Both the position numbers and the translations under genes were made by a program. Positions 9,387 through 18,312 of a stretch of 64,000 nucleotides of DNA are shown here, piece after piece (position 1 is the stretch's first letter; every line of letters begins with the position of its first letter). The notes under the pieces are model-generated. The model saw only the letters and a list, made by a program, of their open reading frames with translations. It was not told where the DNA came from and did no database searches. This DNA is from JAEZBP01 sp963832725 (GTDB taxonomy: Bacteria > Myxococcota_A > Polyangia > Polyangiales > Sandaracinaceae), in contig CAWHVG010000005.1 in NCBI GenBank assembly GCA_963832725.1, forward strand, positions 1-64,000. The letters run 5' to 3'.

Positions 9387-10220
9387 TCAACGCGAGCGGT
9401 GTCGATCCACCAGCGCGCGGAGCCGAGTCGACGCGCCGATCGTGCGGACGCCGTACCAGAAGAGGTCCTTGCCGCTGACGAGCTCCACCGCGGCGCTCAG
9501 CGGCCAGCCGCGGATCTCGTCGGCGTCCGCCTCACCGAACGCGTAGGGCTCGTCCGGCAGGAGGATCAGCGCCGGCGACCGGCCGACGATCTCGGCTTCG
9601 CCGGTCCGCGGGTAGCGGGTGTCGCGATCGCCGGCCGGGAGCGCCTCGACCTCGCCGAGGTCGGCCGCCAAGGGGAAGCGGCGCGGCCAATCCGCGAACA
9701 CGTTGGCGGCGCCCGCAGAGGCCAAGAGATCGTTCGCGTAGGTCCGGCCGTCGAAGGTCATCCACGGGTCCTTCCAGATCGGCACGAACACCGGAACGCG
9801 TGTTTCCGCGGTCGGCGCGGGCCACTCGGGCGGCGCGTGCTCGAGGCCGAGCAGCGTCGCGAGCGAACGGAGGTAGGAAAGCGATTCGCGAACGCTCCGA
9901 GGGAAGCTCACGTGCACCGGCACGCCGGCGGCCATGATGCGCTCCACGTCGCGCCGCCCGTTCTCTTCCTGATTGGCCAGCACCAGGTCCGGCTTCAGCG
10001 CGAGCACCGCGTCGACGTCGACCTTCTTGGTGCCGCCGACGCTCGGGATCTGCTCGATCGCCCCGCGCGGCTCCTCGCAAAAGGAGGTGCGACCGGCCAG
10101 CCGCTCGAGCCCGGCCAGCGCCGCCACCGACTCCGTCTCGCTCGGCACGAGCGAAACGACGCGCGCCGGTGGCCGCGGGAGCCGAACCTCGCGGCCGAGC
10201 GCGTCCGTCACTTCGAGCAT
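9387..10220 (-). CDS. Helical-backbone metal receptor (BtuF/FecB-like) without signal peptide
   Basis: A 277-residue protein starting MLEVTDALGREVRLPRPPAR. It matches the periplasmic cobalamin/iron-binding fold: ARVVSLVPSETESVAALAGL, the conserved VGGTKKVDVDAVLALKPDLV, an ANQEENGRRD segment and a C-terminal ILLPDEPYAF. Homologues bind corrinoids or Fe-siderophores and feed ABC importers. Here the N-terminus goes straight into the first beta strand with no Sec or lipoprotein signal, and no permease or ATPase gene is adjacent. Either it acts in the cytoplasm as a metal or cofactor sensor, or the signal is lost; upstream in-frame codons do not supply one. Confidence 0.75.
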   Translation of the reverse strand: MLEVTDALGREVRLPRPPARVVSLVPSETESVAALAGLERLAGRTSFCEEPRGAIEQIPSVGGTKKVDVDAVLALKPDLVLANQEENGRRDVERIMAAGVPVHVSFPRSVRESLSYLRSLATLLGLEHAPPEWPAPTAETRVPVFVPIWKDPWMTFDGRTYANDLLASAGAANVFADWPRRFPLAADLGEVEALPAGDRDTRYPRTGEAEIVGRSPALILLPDEPYAFGEADADEIRGWPLSAAVELVSGKDLFWYGVRTIGASTRLRALVDRHRSR

Positions 10221-10470
10221 GCGACGACCTCGCTCATCCGATTGCACCGTCAGGCATCTCGCTCGGCATCCGCGTTCGAACGCGAGTCGCCGGGCGCCAC
10301 AGCCGATCCTCGCCACCGCACGTGTGGATGATCTCGATCGTGGGGCTCCGCTCGTTCATCGCCGTGCGTGGTGAGCCGAAGGTCGCGGCCCGGGCGAGAG
10401 CAGCGGTCGCGCGTCGAAGGGCCGACCGACATCGCAACGAAGCGCGCGGGGGCCTTCGAGCTGCCGACGC

Positions 10471-11988
10471 TCACCCGATGCCGATCGCGCTCGGCGCGAA
10501 GCGCGGGTGCTCCGCCTCCTCGCCCGCCGCGTCGATCGCATCCGGATGGCGCAGCGTGATGCCGTGCAGCGCGAGGTCGCGCGCCAGCTTCGGATACGAG
10601 GCGCGGATGCCGTCGAGCGTGCTCTCGTACGCGATGTCCGCCACCTCACGCCGGTAGAAGTACTTCATCGGCGAGCCGGCCAGGATGCGCATGTCGTCCG
10701 CCTCCGGCCGGAAGAGGTGGAAGGCGACGTTCGGGTGCATCTCCGCGATCGCGCCGACCGCCTTGTCGAAGCGACCGTTGATCAGCGCTTTGAGCGCCTG
10801 CGCGGCGCCATAGATCCCGCCGCGCGCTCGCACGTAGCCGGGCTCGTCGGCGCGCACGGGCACCAGCGGATCGACCAAGAGGACCAGCGTGGCCCCGCGC
10901 TGGGCGGCGACGCGCATGTTCGTCGTGCGCGAGAACGCGCCGTCGATGTACCAGCGGCCGTCGATCGACACCGGCGGATAGAAGGGGACGAGCGCACAGC
11001 TCGCGCGCACGGCGCGGTGGAGCGGCACGTGCCGGCGCGCTTCGTCGCCGAAGACGACGGCCCTCGAGGTGTCCTGGTCGGTCGCGCCGACATAGAGGGG
11101 CCGGCGCAGGTCATCGAAGCGGTTGGACATGCCGGGCCGCTCGAGCTGACGCTCCACCCAGCGCATCAAGCGGCGCCCCGAGAAGGCGGCGGTGGGGACG
11201 GCGCGGGCGAGCGAGCTGAGGGCACCTCGCGGCCCGCTTCCGCCGCGCAAGAGCTCCCCCACCAGGACCGCCAGGCGGGACACCAGCTCGCCCGCGTTGG
11301 GCTCGAAGAGATCCCAGCGCCCGATCGGATCGAGACGATTGCTGGTGCCGTCCAGCGCGCGGAGGATCTCCTCGGGGCCGATGCCGTTCGCGAGCAGCGC
11401 GCCGAGGATGGCGCCGGCGCTGATGCCGCAGAAGAAGTCCAGGTCGACGACGGATCGGTTCGCCATGCAGGCGTCGAGGGCGCGCAGCACGCCGAGCTCG
11501 TAGAGGAGGCCTTCAATCCCGCCGCCGGCCAGGCAGACGGCGACCTTGCCGTGGCCACGGCCGCTCAGCATGGACTCGAGCCGAGCGTCGAACGTCGACG
11601 CCGTCGGGTCGATGACCACGCCGGCGATCGCGTAGTTGCCCAGCGCGAAGGCCGCCGCGGCACCGTCCGCGCCCGGGTCGACGACGCCGAGCACCCGGCT
11701 CCGCAAGAGCGGTCCGCCCATGCTGCCGTGCGGGAAGAGCCGATCGAGGAGCGCGATCGCCTCGTCACGATCGTCTCCGCGCGCGTCGAGCACGAGGGCG
11801 TCGACCGGTTGACCGGAGAGGAGGGCTTCCGCCGATGCGACGTCGACCGGCACTACCCGTCGCGTCCAACGCAGGCTGGCCTGGCGGGTGGCGTAGCGAA
11901 TCGACCCACCCTCGCCGCGCTGGGCGTCCTTCAGCGTGTCGAGCGCCAGCTCCTCGAAGCGCGACCCGACGTAGACGATGGTGTCCAT
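10471..11988 (-). CDS. Patatin-like phospholipase
   Basis: A 505-residue protein. Residues about 1-140 form an N-terminal domain with a Rossmann-like pattern (TIVYVGSRFEELALDTL, PVDALVLDARGDDRD). The patatin domain follows with the oxyanion box CLAGGGIEGLLYELG, the nucleophile elbow FFCGISAGAILG (GxSxG Ser) and the catalytic Asp in YIDGAFSRTTNMRV. This Ser-Asp dyad hydrolyses acyl groups from lipids. No signal peptide is visible, so it is cytoplasmic or exported by another route. The tail after residue 400 (LAGSPMKYFYRREVADIAYE) is typical of longer bacterial patatins. The start at 11988 is the first ATG and keeps the N-terminal strand intact. Confidence 0.85.
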   Translation of the reverse strand: MDTIVYVGSRFEELALDTLKDAQRGEGGSIRYATRQASLRWTRRVVPVDVASAEALLSGQPVDALVLDARGDDRDEAIALLDRLFPHGSMGGPLLRSRVLGVVDPGADGAAAAFALGNYAIAGVVIDPTASTFDARLESMLSGRGHGKVAVCLAGGGIEGLLYELGVLRALDACMANRSVVDLDFFCGISAGAILGALLANGIGPEEILRALDGTSNRLDPIGRWDLFEPNAGELVSRLAVLVGELLRGGSGPRGALSSLARAVPTAAFSGRRLMRWVERQLERPGMSNRFDDLRRPLYVGATDQDTSRAVVFGDEARRHVPLHRAVRASCALVPFYPPVSIDGRWYIDGAFSRTTNMRVAAQRGATLVLLVDPLVPVRADEPGYVRARGGIYGAAQALKALINGRFDKAVGAIAEMHPNVAFHLFRPEADDMRILAGSPMKYFYRREVADIAYESTLDGIRASYPKLARDLALHGITLRHPDAIDAAGEEAEHPRFAPSAIGIG

Positions 11989-12186
11989 GCAGCTCCAGGG
12001 AACGTCCTTCGAGGGCGGTGACCATTCGAAGGAGCCGTTCTTTCCCCGCCGGTTCGACCTTATGAGTCTCGACGCGCTGCGGCAAGCCGCCGCCGCGGCG
12101 CGTCATGGCTCGCATCGCGTTGCCCGATCCGGGTGGGCGATGGTAGGATGCGAGCCCGTTTCAACCCATAGGGGAGAACGACGCTC

Positions 12187-12622
12187 GTGAGCAGTGCTGA
12201 CCTCAAGCGGGTCAAAGAAGAGCTGATCAAGGCCGGGCTCGAGATCTGATCGAACCCGGCCTCCGACCGAGATCCAGGTGGCGGAGCGCGTGCGCCTCCA
12301 CATCATGGACTCGGGCGTCCGTGTGCGGCTCGGAGAGGGCCTCACCATCGCCTTCACCGCGAGAACCCAACGCTCCGACTTTCCGACGGTGGCGCCGGAG
12401 CAGCTCTTTGCGCGGGTCCGCGACACGGTGGGACAGGAAGCCGCGGCGCGAGGCTACACCGAGGACGGCTCGCAGACCGTCGAGGTGAAGGACCCGATGG
12501 ACGACGAGAAGATCCTCGACACGTGGCACGAGGTCACCTACGCGAAAGCGACCGAATCCGTCGAAGCCGCCCTCGACGAGGTTCGCTGGGCGCTCGGCAT
12601 CGAGAAATACGTCGCGCCCTGA
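12187..12622 (+). CDS. Conserved hypothetical protein (one insertion frameshift)
   Basis: A GTG at 12187, preceded by GGGGAG, opens SSADLKRVKEELIKAGLEI. An apparent extra G near 12247 then creates a TGA. Removing it gives a continuous ~145-residue protein: IYRTRPPTEIQVAERVRLHI, then MDSGVRVRLGEGLTIAFTAR and a C-terminal helix EAALDEVRWALGIEKYVAP. The protein is soluble, acidic-basic mixed, with no signal peptide. I do not recognise the family. The restored continuity of sequence and codon use on both sides argues that the stop is an error and the gene is real. Confidence 0.6.
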
Positions 12623-12699
12623 CCGGTAGCGCGGTCACCCGCCAGGAGGGCGGGACCGAGTTGCGCCGATGACGCGGCACCGATGATCGCCGGAGGGCG

Positions 12700-12985
12700 G
12701 CCGAGGTCCGGCTTGCTCCGCGAGTCGCCGAGCCGAGCCGCGCCCGGCCGAGGTCCGGCTTGCTCCGCAAGTCGCCGAGCCCGCGCCCAGCCGAGGTCCG
12801 GCTTGCTCCGCAAGTCGCCGAGCCCGCGCCCAGCCGAGGTCCGGCTTGCTCCGCAAGTCGCCGAGCCCGCGCCCAGCCGAGGTCCGGCTTGCTCCGCGAG
12901 ACGCCGAGCCGAGCCCGCGCCCAGCCGAGGTCCGGCTTGCTCTACAAGTCGCCGAGGCGAATCGCCGAGGCGAGCCCGCGCAAGA
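12700..12985. repeat. Imperfect tandem repeat, about six 43-48 bp units
   Basis: Each unit contains GCCGAGGTCCGGCTTGCTCC then GCAAGTCGCCGAG and a GCCCGCGCCCA-like spacer. Units 2-4 are nearly identical and 43 bp long; the outer units vary at the G/A of GCGAGT versus GCAAGT and carry short insertions. Each holds a small dyad CTTGC-TCC-GCAAG. Every unit is equivalent, with no unique spacers, so it is not a CRISPR array. No function can be assigned. Confidence 0.85.
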
Positions 12986-13310
12986 GTCTGGCGTGCGACG
13001 CGACTCGCCGAGAAGGGCCCACTCCAAGCCACGCGGCGAGCAGCCATCGACCCGAACGGCACCCGATGCCGTCCGGACGACCGGTGCGGAACGCGCGAAA
13101 GCGCAAATCGTGCTCCGGCCCGGCAGTCCGTGGAAGTACCGAGCTCGAACGATCTTGGAGCGCGACGGCCCGGCTGGATGTTGGGGCCGACGAGCGAACG
13201 CAGTTGCGAGGAGGAACGGACGCACAGACGGGTCGTCCCGCCCGAAAAGCCGAGAAGCGAGGTTCTTCCGCGGACTGCGAGCGCCCGGCCACGCGTCGGC
13301 CCCCATAGCC

Positions 13311-13344
13311 GAAGAGGGCCGCGATTGACATCGCAGCCCTCTTC
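13311..13344. terminator. Long hairpin downstream of the cold-shock gene
   Basis: GAAGAGGGC and GCGAT on the left pair with ATCGC and GCCCTCTTC on the right around a 4-nt TGAC loop, with a single C/A mismatch. It lies 22 bp beyond the cold-shock stop codon on the minus strand. No T-run follows, so termination may need Rho, or it may work as a stabilising 3' end. Confidence 0.6.
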
Positions 13345-13365
13345 AATCGTGGCGATCGAGGGTCC

Positions 13366-13569
13366 TCAAAGGACCTTCGACACCTCTTCGGCGAGCGGCC
13401 CCTTGGGCCCCTGCCTCAACTCGAACTCCACCGCCTGGCCCTCACGCAGGGTGCGGAATCCGTCTCCCGAGATCTGGGAGTAATGCACGAAAACGTCCGG
13501 TCCCTCGTCCTGCCGGATGAAGCCCCAACCCTTCGCGTTGTTGAACCACTTGACGGTACCGACTGTCAT
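13366..13569 (-). CDS. Cold-shock protein (CspA family)
   Basis: A 67-residue OB-fold protein starting MTVGTVKWFNNAKGWGFI. Both nucleic-acid motifs are present: RNP1 as KGWGFI and RNP2 as DVFVHYSQI, followed by the FRTLREGQAVEFEL and GPLAEEVSKVL strands. Proteins of this family bind single-stranded RNA/DNA and act as RNA chaperones in the cytoplasm. A GGAGGGG ribosome site directly precedes the ATG at 13569. Length is standard. Its 3' end is followed by a strong hairpin. Confidence 0.95.
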   Translation of the reverse strand: MTVGTVKWFNNAKGWGFIRQDEGPDVFVHYSQISGDGFRTLREGQAVEFELRQGPKGPLAEEVSKVL

Positions 13570-13788
13570 CACCCCTCCAATACGGGCTGCCTGCCCGCTC
13601 GGCCCGAGAGCGAGAAGGCACGTCCCAACCAGCAATCGCCGACCGTACGGTGCCGTTCATCCCCCCGAGGGCTCGGCTAGACTAGAACGGTCGAAATGGC
13701 AGTCAAGACCTTCGGGGACAGAATTCACCACGTTCACTGATTGGTGCTGTACACCTGTTGAGGCTCGTCCGCTCGGGTTGAAGCATTC

Positions 13789-15726
13789 TCACGAGGTCGC
13801 GTCTTCCAGCACGATCCCTTGCGCCTCCAGGGCGCGCGCGAGCGCTTGGCGGTCGACACCGGGTCGTACGAGCAGGCCCTCGGCGGGCGATCGTCCCACG
13901 AAGAGCCCTCCGATCTCCGCGTCGTTCAATAGCCGCTCTCGAAGCTCCGGGTCGTCGATCGGCACGAATGCGCTCGCCGCGATCATGGCCACGTGGGGCC
14001 GCGCCGCCTCCCGACCGCGGGCCAGCGCGCGCTCGGTGGCGTGATCGAGCGGCCCGCCGAGCTCCTCGAAGCGCGCCCGCAGCGCTGCCTCGTCGAGGCC
14101 GCGGGCGAAGGCCGAAGCGACGCTGGCTCCATCGACGCGCAGCGTGAGCGCGCCCGCCGAGGCGATGACGTGCGCGCCCTCGGCGGCCGCGAGCACGGTC
14201 CGTATGCGCGCGCCGCCCGGCACTTGGATGCGGCCGCCTTCCCAGCGACCCACGGCGGCTCCGACCGACGCTCGCTCGCCCTCGATCCAGCGACGCGCCC
14301 TCGCGCTCAGCCGCACGACCTCGGCTCCGTCGACATTCGCGCGATCGGCGAGGCCCAGCACCGGCATCGAGTCGACGAGCACCCGCCGGGTGACCTCGGG
14401 GGCGTCGGTGACCACTTTCCCGGGCGCGCGTCGGGAGGCCCGCTCGAGCAGCCGCGCGGCACCGCTGGCCCGCAGGTCCTTGGTCGAAGCGCGTGCGACC
14501 TCGTCCACCGGCGCGAAACGCGAAGCGGGCATGGCCTCGAGCAGGTCGAGCGCGATCTCCCTCAACGCCCGCGTGGGCGTCGCCACCTGCGCCAGCACGT
14601 CGCCGCCGCGGTGCACGTCCGGATCGGTGCGCGCCTCGTCCCACACACCGGTGTCGCGCCAGGTCGCGAAGAGGATCGCGCCAGCTCCGGAGAGCGGGCC
14701 CCGGTCGAGACGCGCGCCCGCCGCGCGGGCGATGGCGACGAGCAGCTCCGCGGTGGCGACGGGCACGCCCGCGGTGCTCGCGGCGGACTTCAGGTCGGAG
14801 CGGCGCACCCCGCGACCGTCCGGCGGCAACGCGTCACGCTGGCGCAGGGCGGCCAGGAGCGCGATCGCCAGCGCGCCGGGATCCTCCGCCAGCCGCGCCC
14901 GGGCCGGGCTGAGGTCCTCGTCGTCGGCGACCCGCGCCAGGAGCCGCTTGCGCTCGGCGCGCTCCACCGCGCGGCGGGCCGAACCGACGTGCGCGGCCAC
15001 CTCCGAGGGCACCGTCCACAGCCCTCGAGCGCGCGGCAGCAGCAGCCCACGGACGAAGAGCTGATACGACGCCGTGCGCGTCGGCAGGGACGCGCCGCCC
15101 GCGATGGTCACCCGCATCGGCGAGCGCTCCAAATCCAGGAGCTCGTCCGTCTCGAGCTGAGCGCCGCGCGCCTCGATCGCCTCCAGCAGCCGGCGCTGCT
15201 TGGGCGAGAGCCCGGACGCGATGGACTCGATGCCGCGCGGACTCTCCAGCGCCTCGAGGAGCTGCCCCAACCACATCGGCGCCGGTCCGACCGGGCGCCG
15301 GCCGAGGAGCTGGGTGCCCAACGTCACCCACACGTCCTCGTCCTGCACCGCCAAGAGCGCCCGCGCGCTGGCGCGGTCCTCGCCCGGACCGGGTGGGAGC
15401 TGCACGCGGAAGTCGGCCGGCATCGCCACCTGCGACGGCGCGTCGGGAACCGAGAAGACCAGGTCGCGCTCCATCAGCGGCAGCGCGCCGCCGCCGAGCT
15501 CTCGGCGCGGGGCGCCCTCGGGCGTGATCGCCAGATGCCAGAGCACCCGTCGCGCCGGATCCGGCAGCCTGTCGAGGTCGGTCCGGAGCGGCAGATCGGC
15601 CAGCTGCCGGGCCGCTTGCTCGGATGGTGTGAGGCGCTTCTTCGGATCGATCGCGACGCCCCGGCGGCGGCAGAGCCGCTCCAGCGTACGGGCGTCGAGC
15701 GCCGCCAGCGCGTCCGCGAGGCGCAT
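13789..15726 (-). CDS. Helicase-associated-domain-like hypothetical protein
   Basis: A 645-residue soluble protein starting MRLADALAALDARTLERLCR. The pattern of an N-terminal helical segment, several winged-helix-like blocks (LSPKQRRLLEAIEARGAQLE, GRGVRRSDLKSAASTAGVPV) and a C-terminal part (GAHVIASAGALTLRVDGASV, EGLLVRPGVDRQALARALEA) resembles the XPB/Ssl2-like helicase-associated proteins (Helicase_C_3 type) of actinobacteria and myxobacteria. No Walker motifs are visible, so it is not an ATPase itself. I infer a nucleic-acid-related role with modest confidence. It is divergent from the Mpo1-like gene, with a 78-bp gap for both promoters. Confidence 0.55.
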   Translation of the reverse strand: MRLADALAALDARTLERLCRRRGVAIDPKKRLTPSEQAARQLADLPLRTDLDRLPDPARRVLWHLAITPEGAPRRELGGGALPLMERDLVFSVPDAPSQVAMPADFRVQLPPGPGEDRASARALLAVQDEDVWVTLGTQLLGRRPVGPAPMWLGQLLEALESPRGIESIASGLSPKQRRLLEAIEARGAQLETDELLDLERSPMRVTIAGGASLPTRTASYQLFVRGLLLPRARGLWTVPSEVAAHVGSARRAVERAERKRLLARVADDEDLSPARARLAEDPGALAIALLAALRQRDALPPDGRGVRRSDLKSAASTAGVPVATAELLVAIARAAGARLDRGPLSGAGAILFATWRDTGVWDEARTDPDVHRGGDVLAQVATPTRALREIALDLLEAMPASRFAPVDEVARASTKDLRASGAARLLERASRRAPGKVVTDAPEVTRRVLVDSMPVLGLADRANVDGAEVVRLSARARRWIEGERASVGAAVGRWEGGRIQVPGGARIRTVLAAAEGAHVIASAGALTLRVDGASVASAFARGLDEAALRARFEELGGPLDHATERALARGREAARPHVAMIAASAFVPIDDPELRERLLNDAEIGGLFVGRSPAEGLLVRPGVDRQALARALEAQGIVLEDATS

Positions 15727-15804
15727 GGACTCTGCCTTGAACGAACGGCGCCGGGTTGTCGAGCACGCGCCGGCACCGTATTTCTGCTCGTCACGGAGGT
15801 GAAC

Positions 15805-16356
15805 ATGCTCGAGAAGCTGACCCGCGCCCTTTCCGACCGGAAGAATCGGGACCTCGCCCTCGTCGCGGGCGGGATGCTCGGGATCATGAGCGGCGCCAAG
15901 GCCACGCCGCTGGCGATGTTCGCCGTGGGCGTCCGCGGCCTGGAACGCGAGTGGCGGAGCGCGCACCCCGAGGTCGAGGGCTTCGCCGAGCGCTGGCAGC
16001 ACGCCATCGAGTTCTACGACGCCACCCACCAGGATCCGGTGAACCGGGTGCTGCACGTCGTGGGCATCCCGATGATCGTCGGCGGCGTGGTCGGCATGAT
16101 GGCCTCGCCCCGCTGGACCCCGCCGTGGTGGATCGCCAACGGGAGCTGGACGGCCGGCTGGATCCTCAACTTCATCGGCCACGGGCTCTACGAGAAGGGC
16201 GCGCCGGCGTTCGCGGACAATCCGCTCTCCTTCGTCGCCGGCCCGGTGTGGGACTTCATGCAGCTCCAGAAGAAGCTGGAGGGCATGATGGGGCGTGCGA
16301 GCGAAGAGCCGCCCCAGGCGCCCGAGACGCCCGTCGAGTCCTCGGCCGCCGCGTGA
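15805..16356 (+). CDS. Mpo1-like (DUF962) membrane protein
   Basis: A 183-residue protein. The DUF962/Mpo1 core includes His-rich motifs at helix ends: YDATHQDPVNRVLHVVGIPM at about residues 71-90 and NFIGHGLYEKG at about 122-132. Hydrophobic segments follow these (MIVGGVVGMMA, SFVAGPVWDFM). Yeast Mpo1 is an Fe(II)-dependent dioxygenase that shortens 2-hydroxy fatty acids by alpha-oxidation in a membrane; the same chemistry is plausible but unproven here. A GGAGG site precedes the ATG at 15805. The stop overlaps the GTG of the following lipoprotein gene (GTGA), so the two are translationally coupled. Confidence 0.75.
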   Translation: MLEKLTRALSDRKNRDLALVAGGMLGIMSGAKATPLAMFAVGVRGLEREWRSAHPEVEGFAERWQHAIEFYDATHQDPVNRVLHVVGIPMIVGGVVGMMASPRWTPPWWIANGSWTAGWILNFIGHGLYEKGAPAFADNPLSFVAGPVWDFMQLQKKLEGMMGRASEEPPQAPETPVESSAAA

Positions 16357-17528
16357 GAGCGGCTGCGCTCATCCTCGCGCTCGCGCTGGTGGGCTGCGGA
16401 GGAGCACGGCCGGCGCCGCGTTCGGAGGAGGACACGAGCGCGGACGCAGCGCGCTGGACGAGCGAGGCCGCCGAGGCGTGGGGCTCGTTGGATCCGGAGC
16501 GAGCGGCGAGCCTGGCCGACCGCGCGCTCCAGCTCGGCGCGGGGGACGAGGCGAAGGAGATCGCCGCCCGCGCGCAGCTCGCGCTCGGCCATCCGGATCG
16601 GGCCGAGAGTCGATTGGCCGGCGTCGACGATCCGGTGCTGCTCCGGCTCCGCGCGCGCGCCGAGATGGCCCTCGGCCAATTCGACGTGGCGCTGGCGACG
16701 CTGGAGGCCGCGCGGCGCCACGGTGAAGAAGATCCGTGGACGGAGTCGGTGTTCGGCGCGGTCCGCGCGGCCGCGGCGGGCGAGCCCTACGCGCTGGAGG
16801 GCGACGCGGAGGCATCGCTCCCGCTGGAGCCGCTTCCGCTGCCGGTCGTCCGCGTGCGCGCTGGTACGGTGGACACGCTGGCGCTGATCGGCTCGAGCAC
16901 CGACCTGATGGTCCTCGATCCCTCGATCCGCGACGCCAGCGGCGCCCTCGACGAGCTGGCGCTGGGCGGGGTGCGCGTGCGCGACGTGCCCTTCGTGGTG
17001 CGGACGCTGGAGCCGGTCCGGCAGGGGCTGGGCGCGGAGGTTCGCGCGGTCATCGGCGCGGAGCTCTTGCTGCGACTGAGCGCGACCATCGACGGCCACG
17101 AGAGCCACACGCTGACCGTCCACCGCACGCCGCCGCCGGGCGAAGAGGCCACCAGCGCGCCCATCCTGACGCCGAGCGCCGCGTTCCTGGTGGTGCCGGT
17201 ACGGGTGGGCCAAGACGGGCCGGGAGGCTGGATGACGCTGGACACGGCGGGGCTCTTTCCGGTCGCGCTGACGCCGGGGGCCGACGAATCGCTCGGGCTG
17301 TCGGAGCTGGAGTGGCGCGAGGGCGAGGGCGGCGTGGCGATGGCGATGATCCCCGCGCTCCGGATCGGCGACCTCGTGGTCCAGGAGATCCCGGCCGTGC
17401 GCGGCTTGTTGACGGACGCGCACGCGCGGGCGGTCGGCGCGCCGATCGCGGGGAGCATCGGCTGGGCGCTGCTCGGTCAGCTCACCATCTCCTTCGACCC
17501 ACAGACCCGCCGGCTGCGCTTCGAGTAG
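16353..17528 (+). CDS. Lipoprotein with TPR-like and aspartyl-protease-like segments
   Basis: A 391-residue protein from a GTG overlapping the previous stop. The signal AALILALALVGCGGA has a good lipobox. Residues about 30-140 are Ala/Leu-rich helices of TPR type (ASLADRALQLGAGDEAKEIA, AQLALGHPDRAESRLAGV). The C-terminal part has retropepsin-like strands (VDTLALIGSSTDLMVLDPSI, GGWMTLDTAGLFPVALTP, SIGWALLGQLTISFD). The second DTAG-like element could be a catalytic Asp, but the first half lacks an obvious DTG, so activity is doubtful. It is likely anchored to a membrane and co-expressed with the Mpo1-like protein. Confidence 0.65.
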   Translation: MRAAALILALALVGCGGARPAPRSEEDTSADAARWTSEAAEAWGSLDPERAASLADRALQLGAGDEAKEIAARAQLALGHPDRAESRLAGVDDPVLLRLRARAEMALGQFDVALATLEAARRHGEEDPWTESVFGAVRAAAAGEPYALEGDAEASLPLEPLPLPVVRVRAGTVDTLALIGSSTDLMVLDPSIRDASGALDELALGGVRVRDVPFVVRTLEPVRQGLGAEVRAVIGAELLLRLSATIDGHESHTLTVHRTPPPGEEATSAPILTPSAAFLVVPVRVGQDGPGGWMTLDTAGLFPVALTPGADESLGLSELEWREGEGGVAMAMIPALRIGDLVVQEIPAVRGLLTDAHARAVGAPIAGSIGWALLGQLTISFDPQTRRLRFE

Positions 17529-17675
17529 CGTTCAGGGACGCTCACGTCTCTCCTCGGGCGATGTGGGCCCACCGGCCCTCGGTCGGTTCCTGGTCGGCGC
17601 TCTCGGGCGATTCGATCGCCGGGAGGGGATCCGGCGGGAACCTTCGCGTACGCTCGTTGTCTGGGAGAGACGGCC

Positions 17676-18242
17676 ATGCACGATCCCTTCTCCATCCTCG
17701 GGCTCCCGCCCCACGCCACCACCGGCCAGATCCGCAGCGCCTTCCGCCGGTTGGCGCTGAAGCATCACCCGGATCGCAATCCGGGCGACCCCACGGCCGG
17801 GGACCGCTTCAAGCGGGTCCTGCGGGCCTATCGCGAGGCGCTGCGCGGGCCGAGGACCGCCGCCCCGCGGCCGCCGGAGGCCGGACCTCGGCCCGATCGC
17901 TTCGGCTGCGCGTCGTGCGGCGACACGTTCCCCTTCCCCGAGCAGTGCCCGCGCTGCGGGATCGGGCTCCAGGACCGGCACGCGGGCGATCCTGTCCACC
18001 GGGAGGACCCGCGCGTGGCCGAGTGGGTGAAGCGCATGGAGGAGCGCCCGGTGCGTGAGCCCATGGACGAGCGGATGCCCGCGCCCGGACTGCTCGCAGC
18101 GGGCTTCATGCTCGCCGCCGGGCTGATCTGGACGCTCGGCGGACCGATCGGCCCGGCCCTGCTCTTCGTCGGCTTCGCGGCCTACGTCGTCGCGATCGAA
18201 GGCCCGCGGGGGCTCCAGCCGGCCTGGGCCCGCCGGGACTGA
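17676..18242 (+). CDS. J-domain protein with zinc ribbon and membrane hairpin
   Basis: A 188-residue protein. Residues 1-60 are a J domain (DPFSILGLPPHATTGQIRSA) with the HPD tripeptide in LKHHPDRNPGD, needed to stimulate DnaK ATPase. Residues about 75-95 form a zinc ribbon (CASCGDTFPFPEQCPRCGIG). The C-terminal part holds two hydrophobic helices (LLAAGFMLAAGLIWTLGG, ALLFVGFAAYVVAI), so the J domain is probably tethered to the inner membrane. It is not a full DnaJ: the Gly/Phe region and substrate domain are absent. It stands alone, about 14 kb from the DnaK module. Confidence 0.8.
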   Translation: MHDPFSILGLPPHATTGQIRSAFRRLALKHHPDRNPGDPTAGDRFKRVLRAYREALRGPRTAAPRPPEAGPRPDRFGCASCGDTFPFPEQCPRCGIGLQDRHAGDPVHREDPRVAEWVKRMEERPVREPMDERMPAPGLLAAGFMLAAGLIWTLGGPIGPALLFVGFAAYVVAIEGPRGLQPAWARRD

Positions 18243-18260
18243 TCGCCATCGAGACGGGTC

Positions 18261-18298
18261 GCGCGGCGCCGTGAGGAGGGAGCCGGGCGGCGCCGCGC
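18261..18298. terminator. Bidirectional hairpin between convergent genes
   Basis: An exact 11-bp inverted repeat (GCGCGGCGCCG with its complement) flanks a 16-nt loop at 18261-18298, between the J-protein stop at 18242 and the DUF2203 stop at 18313. It lacks a T-run; it probably serves as a shared 3'-end structure. Confidence 0.55.
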
Positions 18299-18312
18299 AC
18301 CGACTGCTCAGC

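Larger units (their letters stand above)
12623..13365. other. 743-bp convergent gap with tandem repeat array
   Basis: No credible gene is visible between the stop at 12622 and the cold-shock gene stop at 13366. The left half holds the tandem repeat listed separately. The right half (about 13000-13300) is ordinary GC-rich sequence without motifs. A strong hairpin lies at 13311-13344. Confidence 0.65.

Noticed and set aside
10234..10359. Small minus-strand frame (IEIIHTCGGEDRLWRPATR) between the patatin and metal-receptor genes
   Set aside because: No ribosome site, domain or signal was seen; it may be real but cannot be supported.
12700..12985. Possible CRISPR array
   Set aside because: Units are contiguous and variable; there are no unique spacers and no cas genes in the window.
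16353..17528. Active retropepsin-type protease
   Set aside because: Only one DTAG-like element is clear; the other half lacks a DTG, so activity cannot be claimed.
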